NCBI GenBank assembly: GCA_010206265.1 | Contig: VIQV01000026.1 | Span: 1 to 64,000, forward strand | DNA: 64,000 nucleotides | Source of the DNA: Lachnospiraceae bacterium MD329 | GTDB lineage: Bacteria; Bacillota; Clostridia; UBA1381 | Direction of reading: 5' to 3' | Shown here: one piece after another, positions 32,028 to 41,426 of the stretch | Layout: every line of letters starts with the position of its first letter | How positions within the stretch are numbered: the first letter of the stretch is position 1 | Notes under the pieces: generated by a model | Seen by the model: only the letters and a program-made list of their open reading frames with translations | What the model was told of the DNA's origin: nothing | Database searches by the model: none | Translations under genes and position numbers: made by a program

Positions 32028-33956
32028 TTAGATATCAAGATTTGAAACGTATTTAGCGTGTTTCTCGATAAAGTCACGTCTTGGTTCAACCTTGTCGCCC
32101 ATAAGTACCGTGAAGGTCTGGTCGGCAAGTATTGCGTCCTCCAAATCAACTCGGAGAATAGTTCTCTTTGTCGGGTCCATAGTTGTTTCTTTTAGCTCAG
32201 GTGGGTCCATCTCTCCAAGACCTTTATATCTCTGAACTTTTGCGCCGTTACCCATTTCAGCAAGTAGTCTGTCGCGTTCGTCCTCGTCGAAAGCAAAACG
32301 TTCTTCAAGATTTTTGTTCTTGCCCTTAAATACCTTGAAAAGCGGAGGCTGAGCTATATATACATTTCCGTTTTCAATAAGCGGACGCATATATCTGAAA
32401 AAGAAGGTTAAAAGCAGAGTTCTTATGTGCGCGCCGTCCACGTCGGCGTCCGCCATAATAATGATTTTACCGTATTTCAGGTTGTCAATATCGAAATCCT
32501 CTCCGATACCCGTACCGAGAGCCTGAATAATAGGGAGCAGCTTTTCATTGGAATAAACCTTGTCAATACGCGATTTTTCAACGTTAAGCATTTTACCCCA
32601 AAGCGGAAGAATAGCCTGATAACGGCGGTTACGTCCCTGCTTGGCGCTGCCTCCGGCACTATCACCCTCGACAATAAACAATTCTGCGTAATCTGCGCCT
32701 TCGTCGGTACATTTTGCAAGCTTACCCAAAAGGGAGGAGTTTGAGGCATTTGAATTTTTTCTCGTAAGCTCTCTTGCGCGTTTTGCCGCCTCTCTTGCGC
32801 GTGACGCAGTGAGTGTTTTTTCAACTATTGTTTTGGCAATACGCGGATTTTCCTCGAAAAATGCTGAAAGCTTATCATTTAACGCATTTTCAACAAGTGT
32901 ACGAGCCTCGCTGTTGCCGAGTTTTGTTTTTGTCTGACCTTCAAACTGAGCCTCGACAACCTTTACGCTTATAACGGCTGTAAGACCTTCTCTTGTGTCC
33001 TCGCCGGACAAGTTTGAATCTTTTTCTTTGAGAAGATTATATTTTCTTGCATAATCGTTCAGAACTCTTGTCAGACCTGCTTTAAAGCCTGTTTCGTGAG
33101 TACCGCCGTCGCCTGTATGAATATTGTTCGCAAAGCTTAAAAGCGCCTCGGAATATGCGGTGGTGTACTGCATTGCAACCTCAACCATCATATCATTGCG
33201 TTCTGCCTCGAAGTAAATAACCTCGTCGTGCAGAGGGTCTTTGTTCTGGTTGATATAGCTTACAAATTCTTTTATGCCGCCTTCTGCGTGTAGAGTTACG
33301 GTTTCAGGACTTTCGGCTCTGTAGTCGGTCAGAAGTATTTTAACGCCCTTGTTAAGAAATGCCTGTTCACGAAGACGTTTTAAAAGCGTTTCATAATCAA
33401 ATTCAAGAACTTCAAATATTTCAGGGTCGGGCTTGAAAGTGATTTTTGTACCTGTTTTATCTGTATCACCGATAACTTTAAGCTTACACGTCGGTTTGCC
33501 GCGTTCATAGCTTTGATAATGAACGTGTTCGCCGTCGGAAACCTCAACTTCAAGCTTTTCGGAAAGCGCGTTTACAACAGATGAACCAACGCCGTGCAGA
33601 CCGCCCGAAACCTTATAACCGCCGCCGCCGAATTTACCGCCTGCGTGAAGAATTGTAAGTACGACTTCAACCGTAGGAATACCCTGCTGAGGGTGAATAC
33701 CCACGGGAATACCGCGTCCGTTATCGGTAACGGTGATAGAATTGTCGGGGTTAATATCTACCTTGATATCAGTACAAAATCCTGCAAGAGCCTCGTCGAT
33801 AGAGTTATCAACAATTTCATATACAAGGTGGTGAAGTCCTGCTGAGGACGTTGAACCGATATACATACCCGGACGCTTTCTTACCGCGTCAAGTCCTTCC
33901 AATACCTGTATTTGGTTTTCGTCATACGTTGTTTCAATTTTTTCGATATCACTCAT
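32028..33956 (-). CDS. gyrB: DNA gyrase subunit B
   Basis: 642 aa. ATPase half of type IIA topoisomerase that introduces negative supercoils. GHKL ATPase motifs ([38 protein letters not shown]), the transducer domain, then the TOPRIM region ([30 protein letters not shown]) and the C-terminal RYKGLGEM signature. Length is standard for the Gram-positive type. gyrA is not adjacent; the gene is last in a yaaA-recF-remB-gyrB run. Confidence 0.98.
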   Translation of the reverse strand: MSDIEKIETTYDENQIQVLEGLDAVRKRPGMYIGSTSSAGLHHLVYEIVDNSIDEALAGFCTDIKVDINPDNSITVTDNGRGIPVGIHPQQGIPTVEVVLTILHAGGKFGGGGYKVSGGLHGVGSSVVNALSEKLEVEVSDGEHVHYQSYERGKPTCKLKVIGDTDKTGTKITFKPDPEIFEVLEFDYETLLKRLREQAFLNKGVKILLTDYRAESPETVTLHAEGGIKEFVSYINQNKDPLHDEVIYFEAERNDMMVEVAMQYTTAYSEALLSFANNIHTGDGGTHETGFKAGLTRVLNDYARKYNLLKEKDSNLSGEDTREGLTAVISVKVVEAQFEGQTKTKLGNSEARTLVENALNDKLSAFFEENPRIAKTIVEKTLTASRAREAAKRARELTRKNSNASNSSLLGKLAKCTDEGADYAELFIVEGDSAGGSAKQGRNRRYQAILPLWGKMLNVEKSRIDKVYSNEKLLPIIQALGTGIGEDFDIDNLKYGKIIIMADADVDGAHIRTLLLTFFFRYMRPLIENGNVYIAQPPLFKVFKGKNKNLEERFAFDEDERDRLLAEMGNGAKVQRYKGLGEMDPPELKETTMDPTKRTILRVDLEDAILADQTFTVLMGDKVEPRRDFIEKHAKYVSNLDI

Positions 33957-33986
33957 TGTTTTTTCTCCTTATTATAAGCAGTTTTA

Positions 33987-34235
33987 TTAGCGTAAACCAC
34001 GCTTTGCCAATATTTTTGACGAAACAGAGGAAATGCAAACATTTGTTTTCCCGTTTCGGTTTGTTATCACAAATGATTTCGGCAAATCATTCGTGGCATT
34101 TATAATCAGACCGTTTTTCTGTGAGTCGGCAAGGAATCTTCTGCCGAGCCGTGATACGGTCGTGTTATCCATATCAAATATTCCTATAATGTCCCGTGTA
34201 TTTACAACAAGATTTTCTTCAACGCGAAGATACAT
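33987..34235 (-). CDS. remB: DUF370 family protein, RemB-like
   Basis: 82 aa. Starts MYLRVEENLVVNTRDIIGIFDMDN, typical of the DUF370 proteins. In Bacillus the same position between recF and gyrB is held by YaaB/RemB, a regulator of extracellular-matrix genes. Residues ~54-82 (KSFVITNRNGKTNVCISSVSSKIL) match the family end. Regulatory function here is by analogy only. Confidence 0.85.
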   Translation of the reverse strand: MYLRVEENLVVNTRDIIGIFDMDNTTVSRLGRRFLADSQKNGLIINATNDLPKSFVITNRNGKTNVCISSVSSKILAKRGLR

Positions 34236-34248
34236 AATTCATTCTCCT

Positions 34249-35337
34249 TTATTGCTCTGTAACCGTACCGTTTTTAACGTATATCAGCTTTGTGTCTGGG
34301 GTGCTTTCAATCAGGTCGGTATCGGTAGAAGTGATAAGCACTTGCTTGTCACGGATTTTTTCAGCCAGATATGAACGTCTGTTTATATCAAGTTCGCTCA
34401 TTATATCGTCAAGCAGCAACACGGGGTATTCACCTTTTATACGCTGAATATAGTCCGCCTGAGCGATTTTCATACTTAACGCCGCTGTGCGCTGCTGTCC
34501 CTGCGAACAGTACACGCGCGCGGTTTTACCGTTGACTGATACATCTATATCGTCGCGCTGTATTCCTACCTGCGCTGACGCAAGTTCAATTTCACGCCGC
34601 TGATTGCGTTCAAGATATTTAAAGATTGAACTTTTATCGGTTTCATCTGTCTTAATACCGGAGGAGTATGTTATTTTAAGCTGTTCACCTGAAATTTCAG
34701 ACTGTATTTTTGAGGCGAATTCGTCAAGCAGTGTCACGAAATCACGTCGGTATTCCATAATACGCGAGCCCTCCACAGCAAGCTGTTCATTCCATACGGA
34801 CAGCATTACATCTGATCGAGCGCCTTTGTATTTAAGCGTTTTTAAAAGGCTGTTTTTTTGACCGAGCGCCTTATGATAGTCAATCAGACTGGTAAGATAG
34901 CGCGGATATAGCTGACTTACAGAAGAGTCGATAAACCGTCGGCGCGCCGAGGGTGAGCCTTTGACAAGCTCTAAGTCCTCGGGTGAAAACATAACTACAT
35001 TCAGATAATTCATCAGCATACTTAGCTTTGTAATCTGGACGTGATTTACCTTGATGTTCTTTTTGCCGTTTTTTACAAGACGTATTGCCGCATTGTAATC
35101 ACGTTCGTTATCGTGAAAATCAAGCGATAACTTTGCAAATTCCTCACCGAAACGTATAAGTTCACGGTCAGTTTTTGCGCGGTGGCTTCTGCCCTGAGAA
35201 AATATGCAGACAGCCTCAAGTATATTTGTCTTGCCTTGGGCATTGTCGCCGTAAATCAGATTGGTATGCTGTGAAAATTCAATTTTCTCTGAGGAATAGT
35301 TCCTGAAATTTGAAAGTGACAGGGAAGAAATATGCAT
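34249..35337 (-). CDS. recF: DNA replication and repair protein RecF
   Basis: 362 aa SMC-like ATPase that helps load RecA at gaps. Start LSLSNFRNYSSEKIEFS, Walker A GDNAQGKTN (30-38), signature KGSPSARRRFIDSSVSQLYP, the ABC signature region CSQGQQRTAALSMKIAQ, and Walker B LLLDDIMSELD. It overlaps the yaaA stop by one base, so translation is coupled. Standard length. Confidence 0.97.
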   Translation of the reverse strand: MHISSLSLSNFRNYSSEKIEFSQHTNLIYGDNAQGKTNILEAVCIFSQGRSHRAKTDRELIRFGEEFAKLSLDFHDNERDYNAAIRLVKNGKKNIKVNHVQITKLSMLMNYLNVVMFSPEDLELVKGSPSARRRFIDSSVSQLYPRYLTSLIDYHKALGQKNSLLKTLKYKGARSDVMLSVWNEQLAVEGSRIMEYRRDFVTLLDEFASKIQSEISGEQLKITYSSGIKTDETDKSSIFKYLERNQRREIELASAQVGIQRDDIDVSVNGKTARVYCSQGQQRTAALSMKIAQADYIQRIKGEYPVLLLDDIMSELDINRRSYLAEKIRDKQVLITSTDTDLIESTPDTKLIYVKNGTVTEQ

Positions 35338-35567
35338 TATTCTTGTCCCACCTCTATAATCACTGTTGCGTCCTCAAATTCTACGGTTACGCTGTCGCCT
35401 GCACGGATTTTTTTGCCGCGCATTTCACACAATTCTCCGTTAACTGAAACGATACCGTCTAAAATCATATCTTTAGCCATAGAGCCGCTTTCTGCCAGCG
35501 CGGAGAATTTTAAAAGCTGGTCGAGCTTGATATATTCGGTTGTGATATTGATATTCATTTTTTCCAT
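35337..35567 (-). CDS. yaaA: S4-domain RNA-binding protein (YaaA-like)
   Basis: 76 aa. An S4 RNA-binding fold (IKLDQLLKFSALAESGSMAKDMILDGIVSVNGELCEMRGKKIRAGDSV in pieces: YIKLDQLLKF, VNGELCEMRGKKI). The homologous small S4 protein lies between dnaN and recF in many Firmicutes and may play a part in ribosome maturation. AAAGGA precedes the first ATG; a second ATG three codons in is also possible. Confidence 0.9.
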   Translation of the reverse strand: MEKMNINITTEYIKLDQLLKFSALAESGSMAKDMILDGIVSVNGELCEMRGKKIRAGDSVTVEFEDATVIIEVGQE

Positions 35568-35585
35568 AGCGCTGTTCCTTTATAA

Positions 35586-37847
35586 TTAGTTCTGTAATCG
35601 GGTAACCGTGGTTACACCGTGGATTTGCATAATCTTCTTTTTAAGAAGTGCGAGGTCTGAGGTGTTGCGTATTTCTACGCCAATCTGAACGACTGCAATG
35701 CCTTTTTTCGTAACGAAAGCGTTTACCGATTTAAACGGTATTTTAAGGGTTGCAAGAATGTTCGTGATTTCAAGAAGAACACCGTCGCGGTCGTGCGCCT
35801 CTACCTGAAGATTTGCAATATATGACGTACTGCGTTCGTCGTCCCACGAAACCTCAATAAATCTGCCCTTATCCTCCTCGCTCATAACGTCGGGATTCAT
35901 ATTCGGGCAATCGCTCCTATGCACGCTTACGCCTCTGCCTTTGGTTATAAAGCCGACTATGTCGTCGCCCGCAACGGGGTTACAGCAGCGTGCCAGACGT
36001 ACAAGGCAGTTATCAATATCTTTAACTACAATACCTTTGCTTGACGCGTGACGTTTTGCAGGCTCAGCCTGTACGGTGTGATTCTCCTCGTCATAAATGA
36101 CTTCGAGCGTTTTTTTCGCCTCAAGCGCCTTGTTCTGTTTTATCCATTCGTCGCGCAGGCGTACAACAACCTTTTGTGCTGTCAGACCGCCATAGCCGAC
36201 ACTGGCGTATAAATCGTCAATTGTCTGAAAACCGTAGCGTTTTATCAGTATTGAAATCCAGTCGGGTTTGAATAACTGCTCGTGCGTATTGCCGAGCCGT
36301 CTTAATTCACGTTCAATAAGCTCCTTGCCGTGTTCTATATTTTCATCACGGCGCTCACGTTTGAACCATTGATTGATTTTGTTTTTTGCCTGTGATGTAC
36401 GGCAGATTTTGAGCCAGTCACGGCTTGGACCGTGTGTATTTGCGGTTAGTATTTCAACAATTTCGCCGTTTTGTATCATATAGTTGTTCGGAACGATTTT
36501 ACCGTTTACTTTCGCTCCGCTCATTTTATAACCAACCTGTGAATGAATCGCAAATGCGAAGTCGATTACGGTGCTTTTTGCAGGAAGTGAAATAACCTTA
36601 CCCTGCGGTGTAAACACAAATACTTCGTCTTCAAACAGGTCGAATTTCAGTGTGTTGAAGAAGTCATCTGTATCTATAATGCTCGTCTGCGTGTCAAGCA
36701 GCTGACGTACCCATTCAAGCTTGGAATCCATATCGCTTGCGCCTGAAATGCCTTCTTTATATTTCCAGTGAGCTGCGATACCGTTTTCAGCTATATGGTG
36801 CATTTCCCAAGTACGGATTTGTATTTCAAGCGGTGTGCCGTTCGGTCCGATAACAGTCGTATGAAGCGATTGATACATATTCGGCTTTGGCATTGCAATA
36901 TAGTCCTTAAACCGCATAGGCACGGGCGTATATAAATCGTGCACCATTCCCAGTACGGCGTAGCAGTCTGCAACCGTATCAACAATTACGCGTACTGCAA
37001 ACAGGTCGTAAAGCTCTTCAAGCGATTTATTCTGCGTGTACATTTTACGGAAAATACTGTAGAAATGTTTTGCGCGTCCCGTAACCTGACCTTGTATCTG
37101 CATTTCCTCAAGCTTTTGACGAAGAACGTCCATAATATCGCGAATATATTTTTCTCGCTCATCTTTTTTTTGGTTGATACTTTGCGTAATCTCGTCATAT
37201 GCAACGGGGTCGAGGTATTTAAGCGACAGGTCCTCAAGCTCAATCTTGATTTTGGACATACCAAGCCTATGCGCGAGAGGTGCGTAAACGTCAAGAGTTT
37301 CCTTTGATATAAGCAGCTGTTTTGCGCGCGGCATAAAGTTCAGGGTACGCATATTGTGCAGTCTGTCGATAAGTTTTATCATAACTACGCGTATATCTTT
37401 TGCCATTGCAAGGAACATTTTACGCAGATTTTCCACTTGCTGTTCTTCGCGCGTGTTGTATTTAATCTGTTTCAGCTTTGTAACGCCGTCTACAAGTTCT
37501 GCAACACTGTTTCCGAACAAATCAGAAATATCTTCATAGGTATATGCGGTATCTTCTACAACATCGTGGAGCAGAGCGGCTGAAATAGCGGTTGAATCAA
37601 GTGAAAGCTGTGCCGCTATATAAGCAAGCTGTACAGGGTGTTCTATATACGGAGCGCCGCTGCGCCGAAACTGGTGCGAATGAGCCGATTTTGCAAGCTT
37701 ATATGCAATATAAATCATATCGGTGTTGGCATTTGGACTGTAGCCCTTTACCATACCTATTATTTTATCCACAAGAACATCGGTATCATCAATATTCTGC
37801 GGGATTTTTTCAGGGGATAGTATTACGGGATTTTCCTGTTCTGTCAT
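35586..37847 (-). CDS. relA: Bifunctional (p)ppGpp synthetase/hydrolase
   Basis: 753 aa Rel protein controlling the stringent response. The HD hydrolase domain (HQFRRSGAPYIEHP, LLHDVVEDT, DRLHNMRTL) is intact, as is the synthetase domain (MRFKDYIAMPKPNMYQSLHTTV, EIQIRTWEMH), so it should be bifunctional. TGS domain (VFTPQGKVISLPAKSTVIDFA), zinc-finger-like part (NCLVRLARCCNPVAGDDIVG) and ACT domain at the end follow. The start overlaps the recJ stop by 4 nt (ATGA). Confidence 0.97.
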   Translation of the reverse strand: MTEQENPVILSPEKIPQNIDDTDVLVDKIIGMVKGYSPNANTDMIYIAYKLAKSAHSHQFRRSGAPYIEHPVQLAYIAAQLSLDSTAISAALLHDVVEDTAYTYEDISDLFGNSVAELVDGVTKLKQIKYNTREEQQVENLRKMFLAMAKDIRVVMIKLIDRLHNMRTLNFMPRAKQLLISKETLDVYAPLAHRLGMSKIKIELEDLSLKYLDPVAYDEITQSINQKKDEREKYIRDIMDVLRQKLEEMQIQGQVTGRAKHFYSIFRKMYTQNKSLEELYDLFAVRVIVDTVADCYAVLGMVHDLYTPVPMRFKDYIAMPKPNMYQSLHTTVIGPNGTPLEIQIRTWEMHHIAENGIAAHWKYKEGISGASDMDSKLEWVRQLLDTQTSIIDTDDFFNTLKFDLFEDEVFVFTPQGKVISLPAKSTVIDFAFAIHSQVGYKMSGAKVNGKIVPNNYMIQNGEIVEILTANTHGPSRDWLKICRTSQAKNKINQWFKRERRDENIEHGKELIERELRRLGNTHEQLFKPDWISILIKRYGFQTIDDLYASVGYGGLTAQKVVVRLRDEWIKQNKALEAKKTLEVIYDEENHTVQAEPAKRHASSKGIVVKDIDNCLVRLARCCNPVAGDDIVGFITKGRGVSVHRSDCPNMNPDVMSEEDKGRFIEVSWDDERSTSYIANLQVEAHDRDGVLLEITNILATLKIPFKSVNAFVTKKGIAVVQIGVEIRNTSDLALLKKKIMQIHGVTTVTRLQN

Positions 37848-39583
37848 ACGTCCGCCTCCTTTTGGTTTTGCCCGCTTAATTTAATATCTTTAATATTAAC
37901 CTGAAGAGTCTGAGTTCCGTGATACTCGTTAATATCCATATGAAATGCAATGTCAACCAAATCGCCGCGGCGAAGTTTTGACGCGTATTCGCCAAGACCG
38001 AAACCGATACAAACGGCATAGCGGTTGTTTTTGCATATTTTCAGCTTTAAATGTCTGTTGTCCGCGCCGACAGTCGCAATATCTGCAATTTGTACCGAGG
38101 AAACTGCAAAAACAGGACGTTCATTGCTCATTCCAAACGGTTCAAGACTTGAAAGAGATTTTGCATTATCAAGTGACAGCGCGCGTTCTGAGATGGGACA
38201 GTCTATATCTACTGTAGGTATCATATCGCGCGGAGTAAGCGTATCGTCGGCATATTTATTGATTTCCTTGATAAAACCGTCTAAATCAGACATATTTATG
38301 TTAAGTCCTGCCGCAACAGCGTGACCGCCGAAGTCGGTAAGATATTTTTGACAGTGTGAAAGAGCGTCAAACAAATTGAAAGCTTTAATACTTCTGCCCG
38401 AACCCTTGCCGATACCGTTTGAATGTGAAATAAGTATACACGGTTTGTAATATATATCGGTAAGTCTTGACGCCACGATTCCGATTACGCCTTGGTGCCA
38501 GTCCTCTTTTGCCAGTACAATTACTTTTTTCTTGCCGAAATTAGGGTCTTCGGCTATCATAGAGAGAGCCTCTTCAAAAATGTCTTTTTCGGTAGCCTGT
38601 CTGAGCTTGTTTTCTTCGTCAAGCGCAGAGGCTATTTCACGGGCGTGGTTTATATCGTCAGTGAGAAGCAGTTCCACTGCTTTTGAAGCATTGCCGAGTC
38701 TGCCTGCAGCGTTAAGCCTTGGAGCTATTGCATATGCAATAGTTGAAGAGGTGACTTTTTTACCGAGAACATCAGCCACTTCCATAATAGCTCTTAAACC
38801 TGCCCTTGCAGGATTTTGCATAAGCTTTAGACCTTTATCCACAATAATTCGGTTTTCGCCCAATAGGGGAACAACGTCCGCAACAGTGCCGAGTGCGGCA
38901 ACGTCGGCGTATTTTTTGAATATTTCAGTGGTATTCAGTTTATTTTTAACTGCAAGCGCCAAAATCAGTTTAAACGCAACGCCTACGCCTGCAAGCGAAT
39001 CAAACGGATAATCACAGTCGGAACGTTTGGGGTTAAGTATTGCCGCCGCGGCTGTCGGAATACGGTCTTTACAGGTGTGATGGTCGGTTATAATAACATC
39101 CATACCCTGTAGTTTTGCAAATTCCACTTCACCTATTGCAGTAATGCCGCAGTCAACGGTTATAAGCAGTTTTATGCCTTTTTTGTAAAGCTTGTTCACC
39201 GCCATAATATTAATGCCGTAGCCTTCGCCCTTACGGTCGGGAATGTAGTATTCTGCGTCCGCGCCGAGTGATGTCAGGAATTCATATAAAATAGCGGTAG
39301 AAGTAATACCGTCAACGTCATAGTCACCGTATACTGCGATTTTTTCTTTTTTTGAAACGGCGTCTGTTATGCGTTCAACTGCCTTTTCCATATCAAGCAT
39401 AAGATTTGGATTTACTATATCGGACATTGATTTTTTTAAATAAGAGCTGATGTCATTTTCGTCTACGCCGCGGTTAAGAAGTATTGTAGATATAACACGC
39501 GGAATACGGTAAGTATCAGATATTTTGTTTATTGTATTGTCATCAAGCTTTTTATTGCGGAATGTCCAAATCTTGTCTATCAT
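37844..39583 (-). CDS. recJ: Single-stranded-DNA-specific exonuclease RecJ
   Basis: 579 aa. 5'-3' exonuclease of recombination and mismatch repair, DHH superfamily. Motifs DYDVDGITS, DHHTCKDRIP (DHH), SLAGVGVAFKL and the DHHA1 part SGRSIKAFNLFDAL ... GGHAVAAGLNI are visible, then the OB-like end (FHMDINEYHGTQTLQVNIKDI). Length is that of short clostridial RecJ. The ATG at 39583 has GGAG at a proper distance; an in-frame TTG four codons earlier is less likely. relA follows by overlap. Confidence 0.95.
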   Translation of the reverse strand: MIDKIWTFRNKKLDDNTINKISDTYRIPRVISTILLNRGVDENDISSYLKKSMSDIVNPNLMLDMEKAVERITDAVSKKEKIAVYGDYDVDGITSTAILYEFLTSLGADAEYYIPDRKGEGYGINIMAVNKLYKKGIKLLITVDCGITAIGEVEFAKLQGMDVIITDHHTCKDRIPTAAAAILNPKRSDCDYPFDSLAGVGVAFKLILALAVKNKLNTTEIFKKYADVAALGTVADVVPLLGENRIIVDKGLKLMQNPARAGLRAIMEVADVLGKKVTSSTIAYAIAPRLNAAGRLGNASKAVELLLTDDINHAREIASALDEENKLRQATEKDIFEEALSMIAEDPNFGKKKVIVLAKEDWHQGVIGIVASRLTDIYYKPCILISHSNGIGKGSGRSIKAFNLFDALSHCQKYLTDFGGHAVAAGLNINMSDLDGFIKEINKYADDTLTPRDMIPTVDIDCPISERALSLDNAKSLSSLEPFGMSNERPVFAVSSVQIADIATVGADNRHLKLKICKNNRYAVCIGFGLGEYASKLRRGDLVDIAFHMDINEYHGTQTLQVNIKDIKLSGQNQKEADV

Positions 39584-39672
39584 AGCGCGCTCCAAATCAT
39601 AATGTTTTAAAAGTAAATCTTCTTATTTATTTTAACATATTTTAACGCAAAATTCAAGTAAAACAGGCATTT

Positions 39673-39702
39673 TTGAATAAAAATATCCAAATAGGGTAAA
39701 AT
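39673..39702 (+). promoter_or_regulatory. Promoter of the Asn/Gln-rich micro-gene, possibly forespore-type
   Basis: TTGAAT (39673-39678) and TAAAAT (39697-39702) give an 18-nt-spaced sigma-A-like pair. The same bases also read GAATA, 14 nt, GGGTAAAATG, whose -10 part fits the SigF/SigG-type pattern GGnnAnAnTR. Which sigma factor uses it cannot be decided by eye. Confidence 0.4.
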
Positions 39703-39728
39703 GAAAATAGCGAAAGGGAGTGAAAGAA

Positions 39729-39866
39729 ATGAAATCAACACAAAATAACAATCTAAACAACAAAAACGACCAGACAAATACACAGAATAATCTTCAAAAC
39801 AATAAGAACCAGAATCAGAAGCAAAATCAGAATCAAAACAACAACGATTCAAACAATACTCTATAA
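39729..39866 (+). CDS. Asn/Gln-rich 45-residue protein
   Basis: Starts MKSTQNNNLNNKNDQTNTQ and continues as almost only Asn, Gln, Lys, Asp, Thr and Ser to a TAA at 39864. More than half of the residues are Asn or Gln; no aromatic residue, no Cys and no hydrophobic core. AAAGGGAG stands 8-9 nt before the ATG, and a perfect terminator begins 5 nt after the stop, so it is a proper small gene. In composition it recalls gamma-type small acid-soluble spore proteins or coat-associated peptides; no true homology is claimed. Confidence 0.6.
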   Translation: MKSTQNNNLNNKNDQTNTQNNLQNNKNQNQKQNQNQNNNDSNNTL

Positions 39867-39870
39867 CTAA

Positions 39871-39905
39871 AAAAACGTCATTGAAATAATTCAATGACGT
39901 TTTTT
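39871..39905. terminator. Bidirectional terminator after the micro-gene
   Basis: Perfect 15-bp stem AAAAACGTCATTGAA (39871-39885) with TTCAATGACGTTTTT (39890-39904), loop ATAA. T runs on both strands, so it also ends the minus-strand L,D-transpeptidase gene that stops at 39908. Confidence 0.93.
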
Positions 39906-39907
39906 AT

Positions 39908-41281
39908 TTAATAAACTACTACTGGTTCACCCGGTGAAAGAGATTTAAAAATCTTTTCAGCGGCGGAGTAGGGGAGATTGACACAGCCGTGCGAACCGTT
40001 GCCGCGGTAAATGCTGCCTCCGAAACGTCCGCGCCAAGTTGCATCGTGCAGACCTATTCCGCCGTTAAACGGCATCCAGAACGTCACAGGCGTTTCGTAG
40101 TCCTCGCCCTTTAAAACGACGTTTTTATCCTTGTATTTAAGTCTGTAAACTCCGCTTGGCGTTGAACGGCGTTTTGTTGTGTCGCCTGTTACAATATCTG
40201 TTTCTGTTACAAGCGTTCCGTCCTTGTAGAACCAAAGGTGCTGAGAGGCAATACTAATCTCGACATAAGTGCTGCCTATATCGTTTTTGCCTGATTTCAG
40301 AGCCTTTTGAGCATAGACAGGCTCGCGTTCCGTCTGCTGTCCTTCCCATATAAGACCGCATAATTCATCGCTTTCCTTTGACGCGTTGATTTTCCAGCCG
40401 TAGTCACCGCCTCCGACTGTTATATTACTGCCGCCGCTTGTTTTAAAGCTGCGTTCTGCGCCGACGGTATTATATTTTTTTGCCAGTCCGTCTACATATT
40501 CGCGGATTTTATCAGTGTTTAGCTTGACAGAACTGTTTTCACCTATGTTAACCCAGTCTTTTATGGTTGCGCTGTCAAGAATTATTGTTTCGTCGCCTAA
40601 GTTATAAGTTATTTTTGAGGCAACAAATTTGTTTGCAAGATTAAGTACGCCTTTAACTGTGTCGTCGTCATTTATTCCTTTGTAACAGCCTTCTTTTTCG
40701 AGCGACATACCAAGATACAGGTCTTTGATTTTTGCCTTTGCGCGCGAGTAAACGTCGTTTATGCTTATAACGTCTGATGTGCCATTGTCACGGGCGCGGA
40801 ACTGACCGTTTTCAAAATAAATTTTTTCTGTGTAGTCACCGACGGTTTCATTTGATTTTTTTGCAAAATCAAGCTGTGTAATTCTGTTGTAAAGTGTATG
40901 ACGGTTAAACACTGCCTCTGTTTTAAGCGGCAGTGAACGGCTTTTAAATGAGGTAAGCCAAAGAAAAGGTTTCTGCTCCTGTAAAAGTTCCTGCAAGTTA
41001 TCGGGAATTTCGGCGGTCAGACCAATTTCTTTGCCTGTAACAACCTCTGTTTTATCGTCCTTTTCGTAAAATGTGAACCCGTAATTTTCAATGTCGTTTT
41101 TTATTTGTTCTTTAGCCTCGTCTACAGTCATATTTGAGCAGTTAAAACTGCCGATTTCAGTACCGAAAAAGAAATGTGTACTGTAAAACCATACTCCCCA
41201 GAAGTATACGGCGGCAATCACTGCGGCTATTGAGGCGGCAATGATTATGATTGATTTTTTTAATCCACCCTTTTTTTCCAT
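39908..41281 (-). CDS. Membrane-anchored L,D-transpeptidase with peptidoglycan-binding region
   Basis: 457 aa. An N-terminal membrane anchor (SIIIIAASIAAVIAAVYFWGVWFY), a long region resembling the paired peptidoglycan-binding domain found before YkuD domains (~50-330), and a C-terminal YkuD catalytic domain (~335-457) with IEISIASQHLWFYKDG-type start and IGLHDATW ... GNGSHGCVNLPY. The His and Cys of SHGCVN are catalytic. These enzymes form 3-3 cross-links in peptidoglycan and resist most penicillins. The ATG at 41281 has AAAGGA upstream; a start 10 codons earlier is weaker. Confidence 0.92.
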   Translation of the reverse strand: MEKKGGLKKSIIIIAASIAAVIAAVYFWGVWFYSTHFFFGTEIGSFNCSNMTVDEAKEQIKNDIENYGFTFYEKDDKTEVVTGKEIGLTAEIPDNLQELLQEQKPFLWLTSFKSRSLPLKTEAVFNRHTLYNRITQLDFAKKSNETVGDYTEKIYFENGQFRARDNGTSDVISINDVYSRAKAKIKDLYLGMSLEKEGCYKGINDDDTVKGVLNLANKFVASKITYNLGDETIILDSATIKDWVNIGENSSVKLNTDKIREYVDGLAKKYNTVGAERSFKTSGGSNITVGGGDYGWKINASKESDELCGLIWEGQQTEREPVYAQKALKSGKNDIGSTYVEISIASQHLWFYKDGTLVTETDIVTGDTTKRRSTPSGVYRLKYKDKNVVLKGEDYETPVTFWMPFNGGIGLHDATWRGRFGGSIYRGNGSHGCVNLPYSAAEKIFKSLSPGEPVVVY

Positions 41282-41367
41282 ATTATAGATATTCCTTTCT
41301 TCATATAACATTACTTATTATACCCACAATAATACTTTTCGTCAATGCCGTTTTTAGGAAAAAAATA

Positions 41368-41396
41368 TTGATTTTTTATTCTAAAAATTGTATAAT
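41368..41396 (+). promoter_or_regulatory. birA promoter
   Basis: TTGATT (41368-41373), 17-nt spacer, TATAAT (41391-41396). The leader would be only about 20-25 nt long. Confidence 0.65.
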
Positions 41397-41426
41397 TTTG
41401 TTGTAACACTGAAGGGAATGATAAAA

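Noticed and set aside
32028-35567. Replication origin
   Set aside because: recF and gyrB often sit near oriC, but dnaA and dnaN are absent and no cluster of TTATCCACA boxes is visible; single matches lie inside relA and recJ coding regions.
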